Source: an uncultured Nodularia sp.
Lineage (GTDB): Bacteria > Cyanobacteriota > Cyanobacteriia > Cyanobacteriales > Nostocaceae
NCBI GenBank assembly: GCA_903911355.1
Contig: CAIWDD010000075.1
Span: 1-45,870, forward strand
Direction of reading: 5' to 3'
DNA length: 45,870 bases
Part shown: piece after piece, positions 1-7,471 of the stretch
How positions within the stretch are numbered: the first letter of the stretch is position 1
Layout of the letters: each line of letters begins with the position of its first letter
The notes under the pieces: generated by a model
The model's database searches: none
What the model was told of the DNA's origin: nothing
What the model saw: the letters and a program-made list of their open reading frames with translations, nothing else
Made by a program: the position numbers and the translations under genes

Positions 1-398
1 CCCAATTCCTCTAAATATACTCGATGCACTTGGTGACTATTGAGCAACCCACGATGGGGATAAATATTACTTTGTTCAATACTGCGTGAAGGGTAAATTA
101 TCACCGCTTGCCAATCCCTAAATCTCTCCCGGTTACGGTAGAAATATAATAAGGATTCTGCAAATACTCTCTCATAGAGTTTTTCGTCTTTTTGAAATTG
201 TACCTCACAGAAATAGACTACACCCGGATTTTCATAGTCCGGTGGTAAAAATACCCCGTCAATTTCAAATTTAGGTTCTTTGACAGCTACTGAATCAAAG
301 CGATATTTTTCGGCATTGACTGGCGGATTTGTCAATAGTTCAAATAGTAAACTTGGGGATTGTTGAAATAGTTGGTAAAATATGGAATCTCGGCGCAT
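1..398 (-). CDS. DUF2887/Rpn-family PD-(D/E)xK nuclease-like protein, C-terminus cut by window edge
   Basis: About 132 residues are visible, starting with MRRDSIFYQLFQQSPSLLFE at 398; the 3' end lies outside the window. The opening and the core residues EIDGVFLPP (45-53) followed by CEVQFQKDE (64-72) match the DUF2887 proteins common in cyanobacteria, which belong to the Rpn/transposase_31-like branch of the PD-(D/E)xK nuclease fold. D47, E65 and Q67 would be the nuclease-like acidic and polar residues. Members are usually multicopy and linked to mobile DNA or recombination; no specific role can be given here. The reading frame is open throughout the visible part. The assignment is from remembered family sequence, not from a search. 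Confidence 0.75.
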   Translation of the reverse strand, partial: MRRDSIFYQLFQQSPSLLFELLTNPPVNAEKYRFDSVAVKEPKFEIDGVFLPPDYENPGVVYFCEVQFQKDEKLYERVFAESLLYFYRNRERFRDWQAVIIYPSRSIEQSNIYPHRGLLNSHQVHRVYLEEL

Positions 399-668
399 AA
401 AAGATATTCCTACATGAGCGCCATCATCACAGACTGCTTAAGGGCGATCGCTGAGTTTTTTACATCTTAACCCCTCAGGGCTGCTAACAATGATCCAGAT
501 CCAGATTTTCTCAAAGTGATCACTAACTGCGATAATTTTAGTTCCCTGGTGAATCTTTGCTAATATATTAAGTCTTGTAAAGCATACTTTTGCCCAATTA
601 GCAAGACTCTTGAACAAATCAACCCTTTACATGAGATGCTAGTGGATTGATTGGGTGAGTATTTGCAA

Positions 669-1586
669 ATGTCTGTTATTTCTACTATCACTGTTAAGGT
701 TCCCGCTACAACTGCCAATTTAGGCCCCGGTTTTGACTGTATTGGTGCAGCCTTAACCCTATACAACAAGTTCACTTTTACTCCTCTAGATGAGGGTGAA
801 TTCATCATTGCTGTCACAGGTGCAGAAGCTGAACGGGTGCAAACTGATACCAATAATCTACTGTATCAAGCCTTTGTTAAGTGCTATGAATATATAGGAC
901 AAACACCGCCGCCAGTAAAAATGGCAATTGAGCTAGGTGTACCTTTGGCTAGGGGTTTGGGTAGTTCAGCTACAGCTATTGTGGGCGGTTTAGTGGGTGC
1001 TAATCAGTTGGCGGGTGCGCCTTTGAGTCAGTTAGAAGTAATGAAATTAGCGATCGCTATGGAGGGACATCCTGATAATGTCGTCCCGGCGCTCTTGGGG
1101 GGATGTCGTCTGGCGGCTACCAGTGCCGATGGTTGGGAAATTTGCGATATTCCTTGGCATAGTGATATTATACCAGTGGTGGCGATTCCTGATTTTGAGC
1201 TTTCTACTAGTGAAGCCCGTCAAGTTCTACCGACTGAATTTAGTCGTGCAGATGCAATTTTTAATACTGCCCATTTAGGGTTATTATTGCGGGCACTGGA
1301 AACTGGTCAGGGAGAATGGTTAAGAGCAGCTTTACAAGATAGATTACATCAGCCTTATCGTCAAGGTTTGATTCCCGGTTACGATGCTGTTAAGGGGGCG
1401 GCTTTGGCTGCTGGTGCTTATGGGATGGTGATTAGTGGTGCTGGGCCGACATTGTTGGCTTTGGTAGATAGGTTACATTCCCAGGCTGTAGAAGCGGCAA
1501 TGTTATCAGCTTGGCAGTCAGTAGGAATTATAGCAGTTGTGCGATCGCTTTCTCTAGATACTCAAGGCGCAAGCTACCAAGGATAA
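669..1586 (+). CDS. thrB: Homoserine kinase
   Basis: This GHMP-family enzyme phosphorylates homoserine with ATP to O-phosphohomoserine, the step before threonine synthase, in the cytoplasm. Starting at ATG 669 ([20 protein letters not shown]) gives 305 residues, normal for ThrB. The GHMP ATP-binding loop [12 protein letters not shown] is near residues 92-103, the N-terminal substrate motif is [12 protein letters not shown], and the C-terminal glycine-rich motif is [13 protein letters not shown]. An in-frame TTG at 651 would add six residues, but MSV fits the family start better. A coiled-coil gene follows after 6 nt, so the two are probably co-transcribed. Confidence 0.95.
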   Translation: MSVISTITVKVPATTANLGPGFDCIGAALTLYNKFTFTPLDEGEFIIAVTGAEAERVQTDTNNLLYQAFVKCYEYIGQTPPPVKMAIELGVPLARGLGSSATAIVGGLVGANQLAGAPLSQLEVMKLAIAMEGHPDNVVPALLGGCRLAATSADGWEICDIPWHSDIIPVVAIPDFELSTSEARQVLPTEFSRADAIFNTAHLGLLLRALETGQGEWLRAALQDRLHQPYRQGLIPGYDAVKGAALAAGAYGMVISGAGPTLLALVDRLHSQAVEAAMLSAWQSVGIIAVVRSLSLDTQGASYQG

Positions 1587-1592
1587 ACCGCA

Positions 1593-2105
1593 ATGATTGA
1601 CCAAATTCATACAGAAATCACTACTCTAAATTCACAAATTCAAGCGCTCCAGCAAGAACGGGCTACCTTGACTATTAATAATGTATTATCTAGCAAGAGT
1701 GATTCACCCTCAGCTATGGTGGAAGCCTGTCGCCGCCAAGCACGGGAAAATCCCCAATTATCTGTGGAACTCAAGGGTATAGATGATGCGATCGCCGCCT
1801 TGGAATTACAACTAGAATACAAACAAGCTGAGTTACAACGTTGCCGAAATAAATCTAAACAACTTACCCCACAGCAGGAGTTAGAAGCAGCTAGAAAGGT
1901 AGCTCAGGTTCATGCTGAACGCATTAATCAGCTAGCTGGGGAATTAGCCACAGAAATCCGTCAGCTGAAATCTTGCACTGATTACTTAAGTCCTTTGTAT
2001 TGGCAGGTGTACTACAAGCCTTTTATTACTGGTTTTAAGACTATCTCAGTTCCCTATGTGCGATCAGATGGGGAAGTCTGGACAATTGTCAATCGCATTG
2101 TCTAA
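1593..2105 (+). CDS. Hypothetical coiled-coil protein downstream of thrB
   Basis: The 170-residue product is not recognised. Residues 1-30 and about 65-135 are rich in Leu, Glu, Gln and Lys in heptad-like order and should form coiled coils. No signal peptide or membrane segment is visible. The C-terminal 40 residues are aromatic (LSPLYWQVYYKPFITGF) and may be globular. It starts 6 nt after the thrB stop and is followed by a clear terminator, so it is probably the second gene of a thrB operon. A role in threonine synthesis is not implied by the sequence. Confidence 0.75.
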   Translation: MIDQIHTEITTLNSQIQALQQERATLTINNVLSSKSDSPSAMVEACRRQARENPQLSVELKGIDDAIAALELQLEYKQAELQRCRNKSKQLTPQQELEAARKVAQVHAERINQLAGELATEIRQLKSCTDYLSPLYWQVYYKPFITGFKTISVPYVRSDGEVWTIVNRIV

Positions 2106-2152
2106 AGTCGTAAATTGCTTGTATTTAACCAAAATAACCCATATTCTAACTT

Positions 2153-2179
2153 AAAAAGGTGGCTTCAGCCGCCTTTTTT
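2153..2179 (+). terminator. Intrinsic terminator after thrB and the coiled-coil gene
   Basis: AAAAAGGTGGC, loop TTCA, then GCCGCCTTTTTT: a 6-bp GC-rich stem (one G-U pair) extended by A-T pairs and ending in a run of six T. It lies 48 nt after the upstream stop codon. Confidence 0.85.
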
Positions 2180-2363
2180 ATTAAATGTTGTGTTGACGTT
2201 ACAAAAATTTACAACTAGAATTGTTTTGGCAAATATTTAGTAGGTATTTATTCCTATAACTTGCTGAAAGTGCCAGTATTAGGGATGAATAACATTTACA
2301 AAAGTACAAATTCCTTAATATAATTAAATCAAAAGCAAAAAGGTAAATTGATTGTCGGAAGTG

Positions 2364-3977
2364 ATGAATGCTATTGAATTTCCGTGGCTGTCAGCCATAA
2401 TTTTATTGCCCTTGGTGGCTGCCTTAGCCATACCCTTAATCCCAGATAAAGAAGGCAAAACATTACGCTGGTATGGTTTGGGAGTTGCCATAGCCGACTT
2501 TGCCCTAATGATTTATGCCTTTTGGTACAGCTACGACTTTCAAAACCCCACACTACAACTGGTAGAAAAATATTCTTGGATACCACAGTTAGGTTTAAAT
2601 TGGTCAGTGGGGGTTGATGGTCTATCCATGCCCCTGGTGTTGTTAACAGGCTTAATTAACACTTTGGCAATCTTCGCGGCCTGGAAAGTCACAAACAAGC
2701 CGCGCTTGTTTTATGCTTTGATGTTGGTAATGTACAGCGCCCAACTAGGGGTATTTGTGGCCCAAGACTTGCTGTTATTCTTCCTCATGTGGGAAATAGA
2801 GTTAGTACCTGTGTACCTGCTAATTGCCATCTGGGGAGGTCCTAAGCGTCGTTATGCAGCCACCAAGTTTATTGTTTACACAGCCGCAGCATCAATATTT
2901 ATCTTAGTCGCCGGTTTTGCCATGGCATTCTCAGGTGATACCGTCACCTTCGACATCGCCACACTGGGAATGAAGCAATACCCTCAAGCTCTAGAACTGT
3001 TAACCTATGCAGGTTTCCTCATTGCCTTTGGTGTCAAGATGCCAATTTTCCCCCTACATACTTGGCTACCTGATGCCCACGGTGAAGCCTCTGCACCTGG
3101 TTCTATGATTTTAGCTGGTGTGTTATTAAAAATGGGCGGTTATGCACTCATCCGCTTCAATGTGGAAATGTTACCTAATGCCCATGTTTATTTTGCCCCA
3201 GTTTTAGCAATATTGGGTGTAGTAAATATTGTCTACGGTGCTTGCTGTGCCTTTGCCCAAACAAATCTCAAACGCCGCTTGGCTTACTCTTCCATTGCCC
3301 ACATGGGATTTGTATTAATTGGGATAGCCTCTTACACAGAAATTGGTATTAGCGGTGCTGTGCTGCAAATGGTTTCTCACGGTTTGATAGCCGCTAGCTT
3401 GTTCTTCTTATCCGGTGTCACTTACGAACGTACCCACACCTTAATGATGGACAAAATGGGCGGTATAGCTAAGGTTATGCCTAGAACCTTCGCAGTGTTT
3501 ACCATTGGGGCTATGGCTTCTCTGGCTTTACCCGGAATGAGTGGCTTTGTGGGTGAGTTGATGGTGTTCCTGGGTATTACTTCCAGCGACGTTTACAGTT
3601 CCAGCTTCAAAATTGTAGTTATCCTGTTATCAGCCGTTGGCATAATTTTAACTCCAATTTATTTACTATCCATGCTGCGCCAAGTGTTCTACGGTCAGCA
3701 AAGTGAGGAATTACATCTAGATGCTGTTATCCCTGATATCAAACCCCGGGAACTATTTATTACCGCCTGTTTGATAGTTCCCATCATCGGTATTGGTCTA
3801 TATCCTAAATTGGCTACCCAGACTTATGATGTCAAAACAGTGGAAGTAGCAGCCCATGCGCGTCAAGTTCTGCCGGTTTTCCCTCGTCAGCAACCTGCAA
3901 GTCTGTACTCACGTCTCTTCAGTGCCCCAACCCTAGCTTCATCTGAAGTTGATACTTTAGTTAATATCTCAGAGTAA
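2364..3977 (+). CDS. ndhD: NAD(P)H-quinone oxidoreductase subunit 4 (NdhD)
   Basis: NdhD is a proton-pumping, antiporter-like membrane subunit of thylakoid NDH-1, which takes electrons from ferredoxin to plastoquinone. From ATG 2364 ([20 protein letters not shown]) the protein has 537 residues, typical of NdhD, with about 14 hydrophobic segments. Family motifs are visible: [18 protein letters not shown], with the conserved membrane Glu, [16 protein letters not shown], and [19 protein letters not shown]. The sequence looks like the D1/D2 type found in respiratory and cyclic-flow complexes rather than the CO2-uptake D3/D4 type, but the paralogue is not resolved. An in-frame TTG at 2352 is a weaker start. 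The gene stands alone between two terminators; no ndhF lies beside it. Confidence 0.93.
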   Translation: MNAIEFPWLSAIILLPLVAALAIPLIPDKEGKTLRWYGLGVAIADFALMIYAFWYSYDFQNPTLQLVEKYSWIPQLGLNWSVGVDGLSMPLVLLTGLINTLAIFAAWKVTNKPRLFYALMLVMYSAQLGVFVAQDLLLFFLMWEIELVPVYLLIAIWGGPKRRYAATKFIVYTAAASIFILVAGFAMAFSGDTVTFDIATLGMKQYPQALELLTYAGFLIAFGVKMPIFPLHTWLPDAHGEASAPGSMILAGVLLKMGGYALIRFNVEMLPNAHVYFAPVLAILGVVNIVYGACCAFAQTNLKRRLAYSSIAHMGFVLIGIASYTEIGISGAVLQMVSHGLIAASLFFLSGVTYERTHTLMMDKMGGIAKVMPRTFAVFTIGAMASLALPGMSGFVGELMVFLGITSSDVYSSSFKIVVILLSAVGIILTPIYLLSMLRQVFYGQQSEELHLDAVIPDIKPRELFITACLIVPIIGIGLYPKLATQTYDVKTVEVAAHARQVLPVFPRQQPASLYSRLFSAPTLASSEVDTLVNISE

Positions 3978-4030
3978 ATATCGTACGCAACAAGGGTGTT
4001 GCCAGTAAATTTTAAATATGAGGGGAAATA

Positions 4031-4071
4031 GGGTGGTTAGAAGACCACCCTTAAATTTACTTTTTTTATAT
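4031..4071 (+). terminator. Terminator after ndhD
   Basis: Perfect 7-bp stem GGGTGGT / ACCACCC with a 6-nt loop (4031-4050), followed by a T-rich tail ending in TTTTTTT at about 4062-4068. It lies 53 nt after the ndhD stop codon. The opposite strand has no U-tract. Confidence 0.75.
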
Positions 4072-4095
4072 TTTTATAAAGTAACAACTAGTTAC

Positions 4096-4887
4096 CTATT
4101 GAGTACAAATATCTCTTTCAATCAAAGATAAAAATGATAGTGGTTGGCTCATATTAGCAGCAAAGCCCAGAATTCCTCGGTCTCGATGTTCGTAAACTAA
4201 CTGGCCTTTTGTGTCAAACAGAAAAGTTCCACCTCGCTGAGTTAAATAGGCAGAATCAGGTACATAACTGTGCCAATTTTTCAGCACTTCCATCATATTA
4301 CGTAGGCGTAGGGTAGCTAATTCAAAAGGACGTTGAAAACCACTCCCGCCTGCTAATTGGAAAAACGAGCCTTGAAAAGCAGGTAGAGGAGTAGCTTGAA
4401 TAATTTCATCATCCTTGATCAGTTGAGGGGCTTGGCGATCTCCCTTGTATCCGCGAAAAACTTCCGCCAGGGTTCCCGGACTTCCAATCCCAGCACACAT
4501 CAATAGCAAATTTAGCCAAGCTTTTTGAGACTGAGAAAGTCCGGGTAGAGACACATTCAGACCAGAATAAAGATTGAGTTGACAATGTAATTCTGCATTC
4601 GGTTCAACAAATAAATTTTCAGGCGGAAATCCTGTATATTCACAGAATTTTTTTCCAGAGCCTAAGTTACCAATTCCCACTGCACGAATAGCGAGTTTTT
4701 TATCTGCCAACTGTTCAGCTGCTCGCTGTAACCACCACGCATATTCCAGACTATCAAAATCCCCAAGTTGCGGCCAGACTAAAATAAGGATATGTGAGGC
4801 AGTCTCGCAATTTTCTAGAAGCGATCGCATCATGCCATCACTAACACGCTGACGTTTGGTATGATTAAAAATAGCGTAGGGATTCAT
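4096..4887 (-). CDS. Peroxiredoxin-like (AhpC/TSA, PRXL2-type) family protein
   Basis: The 263 residues resemble the cyanobacterial AhpC/TSA-like proteins of the PRX-like2 (AAED1/FAM213) thioredoxin-fold group. Visible parts are a beta-strand with LILVWPQLGDFDS (about 32-45), where a classical redox protein would have its Cys-x-x-Cys, then GIGNLGSGKKFCEYTGFP, GSPGTLAEVFRGYKGDRQAP and the C-terminal RGGTFLFDTKGQLVYEHRDRG. The CxxC is absent, so peroxidase activity is doubtful and a non-redox role is possible. It starts 74 nt after the dual-OB gene on the same strand and may be co-transcribed with it. No signal peptide is seen. Confidence 0.7.
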   Translation of the reverse strand: MNPYAIFNHTKRQRVSDGMMRSLLENCETASHILILVWPQLGDFDSLEYAWWLQRAAEQLADKKLAIRAVGIGNLGSGKKFCEYTGFPPENLFVEPNAELHCQLNLYSGLNVSLPGLSQSQKAWLNLLLMCAGIGSPGTLAEVFRGYKGDRQAPQLIKDDEIIQATPLPAFQGSFFQLAGGSGFQRPFELATLRLRNMMEVLKNWHSYVPDSAYLTQRGGTFLFDTKGQLVYEHRDRGILGFAANMSQPLSFLSLIERDICTQ

Positions 4888-4961
4888 CAGAAGGTATTAA
4901 CTGCTGTTTAGCTCAATTTTACCCCAATTTATCAATATTTATGTTGATTTTAGAAGGTAAA

Positions 4962-5708
4962 TTATCCCCATTCTAAACGGTGCTTTACATCTGCTACGTT
5001 GATGACTGCTGCAACTAACTTGTAGCAAAACCTTTTTTCTTGACCAGAAGATATGAAAGGTTCTCCTAGGCTGATAGTAAGTCTGAATTGATCCGGATCA
5101 AAGTTATCCAATTGTAATTCTTGTATAACTTCTTGAGAAGAATATGTTCCCTCTTCAAAATAATCAAGTTTATCTGTCCATATAGGATCAGTAATCGGTA
5201 AATCATACAAAGTTCCAGATAAACAGAAACGACATCTGAATTTCTTTTCATAGAACTTTTTTTTAACTTGCCACTCAATTTTTTCTGGTTTTATCAGTGC
5301 TAGTGAAGACTGAGCAGGTGATTTTTCTAGATTTTCATAAGAAATTTGTTTATCTGAACTACCTAACAGTTGTGGAGAACAAGAATGTCTTTGAATTTCT
5401 GGTTTTAGCAACCTTTGAGCTTGACTTAAAGTTAAACTTCCTAATACTTGCCATGATTTACTAGAATCTATCAACCAATTTTCAGGTTGATGGCATTCAG
5501 GAGCGGGTTTAATACATGGAATTCTGATAATGTCAAAAAGTTCAGGTTCTCTGTCATCCCTGAAAGTGTAATGTTCTGGATATAAGGTACCATCTTCTTC
5601 GTTAGACACTGGACGTAGCCACCCTGAACCATCCGTTTTCAAACCAGCAATACAAATTCCACCATGTTTAGTAGATTTGGCCAGGCAGATAATTTCAAAA
5701 ACAAGCAT
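4962..5708 (-). CDS. Probable dual OB-domain protein in a DUF488 operon
   Basis: The 248-residue protein opens with LVFEIICLAKSTKHGGICIAG followed by GWLRPVS (29-35), the pattern of proteins annotated as dual OB-domain-containing. A later segment has a CRFC pair (159-162) in KKFRCRFCLSGTLYDLPITD, and the C-terminal part (about 205-235) looks like a second beta-rich domain (FRLTISLGEP, CYKLVAAVI). OB folds usually bind nucleic acid or nucleotides; that is family knowledge, and the substrate here is unknown. The start at 5708 is preceded by GAGG at a good distance. It lies 37 nt after the second DUF488 gene and is probably the third gene of that operon. The DNA looks AT-rich compared with its flanks. 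Confidence 0.55.
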   Translation of the reverse strand: MLVFEIICLAKSTKHGGICIAGLKTDGSGWLRPVSNEEDGTLYPEHYTFRDDREPELFDIIRIPCIKPAPECHQPENWLIDSSKSWQVLGSLTLSQAQRLLKPEIQRHSCSPQLLGSSDKQISYENLEKSPAQSSLALIKPEKIEWQVKKKFYEKKFRCRFCLSGTLYDLPITDPIWTDKLDYFEEGTYSSQEVIQELQLDNFDPDQFRLTISLGEPFISSGQEKRFCYKLVAAVINVADVKHRLEWG

Positions 5709-5745
5709 TCTGAACCTCTGATTAGCACCCTTTTCAAGATTACGT

Positions 5746-6195
5746 TTAAAGGTGATGAATTTTGATTTCTGTGTCTAGCTTACTTTGCAAGTACTCAGCA
5801 ACTAACCTGCGATGGCAATTATGAGGTTTTGCTTCACTACACAATAGACAAGCTTCATCTATAAGGTCTAAATTAACCTTGTTCTCAATCTGTCTCTGTG
5901 TCAGCAGTTCATTGAACCTTTTTTCATATGTTGTCCAGTTAATTTCGTTTTTTTTATATTCCTCCAGAATATCTTTAGTTGGAGCTAAATCAAGAATATG
6001 AATATATTCAATTTCTGCTATTTTGCTCAGAAAGTACTCCAAGTCATTCTTTTTTGTAAAGCCGGCCAATTGGGAAGCATTATTCAGTCGAGTATCAATA
6101 ACTCGTTTCACACCAGCTTTGATAAGTGTTTCAAAGAATTGTTCCGCTTTTTTCTGGGTAAAACCAATAGTAAATAGATTAACTTGCTTGCTCAT
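5746..6195 (-). CDS. DUF488 domain protein, short paralogue
   Basis: The 149 residues form a minimal DUF488 domain: NLFTIGFTQK (6-14), VIDTRLN (32-38) and CLLCSEAKPHNCHRRLVAEY (116-135), the three motif blocks of the family. The C-x-E then C-H-R pattern (C119, E121, C127-H128-R129) is intact, and DTR replaces the more usual DVR. DUF488 proteins have no settled biochemical function; the conserved Cys, His and Arg suggest a catalytic or ligand site (inference). The start overlaps the end of the longer DUF488 gene by 17 nt, so translation is probably coupled. It differs clearly from its neighbour, so this is an old pair rather than a recent duplication. Confidence 0.85.
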   Translation of the reverse strand: MSKQVNLFTIGFTQKKAEQFFETLIKAGVKRVIDTRLNNASQLAGFTKKNDLEYFLSKIAEIEYIHILDLAPTKDILEEYKKNEINWTTYEKRFNELLTQRQIENKVNLDLIDEACLLCSEAKPHNCHRRLVAEYLQSKLDTEIKIHHL

Positions 6196-6859
6196 GAGAA
6201 TCTTCTGTATCCGTATATTTATGTTCTACATAGGCTATTTTTTCACCTTGTAACTGATATGCTTTTTGCAGCAATTCCTGACGTGAAAGATGTTTTGCTA
6301 CAGTATCTATTGGTCTGAGATCAAAAAGAGAAAGCTGTTTGACATGATTTTGCTCATCCAGCAAAAATTTATATAAATTGTGCTGCTTTAATAGTCTATT
6401 TTCTAAACATTCATGTGATTCTAAATCACCATTTTTATGAATATGGTTGATTTCTAAATTAGTCTTTTTCAAATGTGGACAAACCAAAATAGCTCTATGG
6501 CAAACAATAGGGTCTTGTTCAGCACACATTAAAGTAATTTGATATTGTTTAGCACCTTGGATGAGACGATTTAACCCAGTTGCAAAACCTTTTGTTGCAC
6601 TAATTAAATCATAACGAGCCATACCATCTACATAGCAGATCCGATCATCAGGACGAGCGCCTAAATTGTCGCCCAGGTTAACATAGGCAATATCTACAGC
6701 TGCGAGGGATTTTTTCAAAGCAGCTTGATTGAAATGTCGAAATATGCGGCTATAAGGGCTAGAGCGGACATCTGCTACAGCAGTGATTCCATGTTGCTGC
6801 AAAAGTGCAATAAAATTTTCAATTGAATGATTGGAGTGTCCAATCGTGAACATTTTCAT
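6179..6859 (-). CDS. DUF488 domain protein with C-terminal beta-clamp-type motif
   Basis: From ATG 6859 the product has 226 residues beginning MKMFTIGHSNHSIENFI. The DUF488 blocks are TIGHS (5-9), VADVRSSPYSR (28-38) and LMCAEQDPIVCHRAIL (110-125) with the CHR triad. The C-terminal extension of about 80 residues contains QLSLF (175-179), which matches the bacterial sliding-clamp-binding consensus QL(S/D)LF. This suggests recruitment to DNA replication or repair sites (inference). An in-frame start at 6898 would add 13 residues, but family members begin at MFTIGHS. It is the first gene of a minus-strand operon with the second DUF488 and the dual-OB gene, and begins shortly after the ycf35 terminator. 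Confidence 0.85.
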   Translation of the reverse strand: MKMFTIGHSNHSIENFIALLQQHGITAVADVRSSPYSRIFRHFNQAALKKSLAAVDIAYVNLGDNLGARPDDRICYVDGMARYDLISATKGFATGLNRLIQGAKQYQITLMCAEQDPIVCHRAILVCPHLKKTNLEINHIHKNGDLESHECLENRLLKQHNLYKFLLDEQNHVKQLSLFDLRPIDTVAKHLSRQELLQKAYQLQGEKIAYVEHKYTDTEDSHEQAS

Positions 6860-6912
6860 AAATTCTGATACTGTTTGAGTAATGGACCAATTTCGCACTA
6901 TAATACCAGAAT

Positions 6913-6950
6913 AAAAAAGCGGGCTAACCGCTCATGATGTGGTTAACCCG
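6913..6950 (-). terminator. Intrinsic terminator after ycf35
   Basis: Read on the minus strand: CGGGTTAACC, an 11-nt loop, GGTTAGCCCG, then C and six T. The stem is 10 bp with one G-U pair. It separates ycf35 from the DUF488 operon, so that operon needs its own promoter within about 60-90 nt. Confidence 0.85.
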
Positions 6951-6979
6951 TTCAGCTTTGGGAACGCGCTGAGAAATAT

Positions 6980-7330
6980 TTATTGCAATACCAACTTGAC
7001 ATTGGCGTTTTGCAGACCGCGCTGTTTGACTTCAGACAGGGTTTTGTTAACAGCGTACTTTTGGTTGATGGAGTTGATTAACTCGGTTTGGTTGTGCTTC
7101 TTAGCAACGCCCCACAGGTCAGCGATGAGGTCAAAGGAACCATCGCTATTGCGGGACCAACCTAGATCATATTCACCTTCCAAAACAGCCACGATGTCCG
7201 AACGAACGCGCTGACCATTGTAACCACGAACATCAGCTTCAGTCTTTACGGTGATACCTAAGTCGCGTAAAGAAGACTTGAGGATTTCAGCATCGGTGAT
7301 TTTGGTACGCAGAGTGCTAAAATGAGACAT
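6980..7330 (-). CDS. ycf35: Ycf35 family protein (DUF1257)
   Basis: The 116-residue product MSHFSTLRTKITDAEILKSS is the DUF1257/Ycf35 protein conserved in cyanobacteria and some red-lineage plastids; its molecular function is not established. Features of the family are KTEADVRGYNGQ, ADIVAVLEGEYDLGW-like core (here SDIVAVLEGEYDLGWSRN) and LIADLWGVAKKHNQ. The start at 7330 is chosen because a strong GGAGG lies 6-7 nt upstream; a longer in-frame start at 7369 would put that site inside the gene. It follows ycf46 by 141 nt and is closed by a strong terminator. Confidence 0.92.
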   Translation of the reverse strand: MSHFSTLRTKITDAEILKSSLRDLGITVKTEADVRGYNGQRVRSDIVAVLEGEYDLGWSRNSDGSFDLIADLWGVAKKHNQTELINSINQKYAVNKTLSEVKQRGLQNANVKLVLQ

Positions 7331-7384
7331 TTGGGTTTCCTCCAGTGAGAAGAGTGAGAAAAAAGACAACGGTTTTTTTTCGGT

Positions 7385-7410
7385 AAGCCGCGCTGATGGA
7401 AATGCGGCTT
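7385..7410. promoter_or_regulatory. Hairpin in the ycf46-ycf35 intercistronic gap
   Basis: AAGCCGC and GCGGCTT (7385-7391, 7404-7410) form a 7-bp stem with a 12-nt loop. A T-run follows on the plus strand, where no gene lies upstream; an A-run of eight follows on the minus strand. A second inverted pair GCTAGC / GCTAGC is nearby (about 7433-7450). It may mark RNA processing or partial read-through between ycf46 and ycf35. Confidence 0.4.
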
Positions 7411-7471
7411 TTTCTCTTTGCTGCTAGCTTTTGGGCTAGCCTTTGCCCCCGGTGTGAGCAGGGGAAAGCTT

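Noticed and set aside
651-668. Upstream TTG start for thrB
   Set aside because: Adds MGEYLQ, not expected from the family; ATG 669 begins at the conserved start.
6860-6898. Longer N-terminus for the first DUF488 protein
   Set aside because: The extra 13 residues precede the family-typical MFTIGHS start and come close to the ycf35 terminator.
7373-7410. Intrinsic terminator between ycf46 and ycf35
   Set aside because: On the coding (minus) strand the hairpin is followed by an A-run, not a T-run; the T-run is on the strand with no upstream gene.
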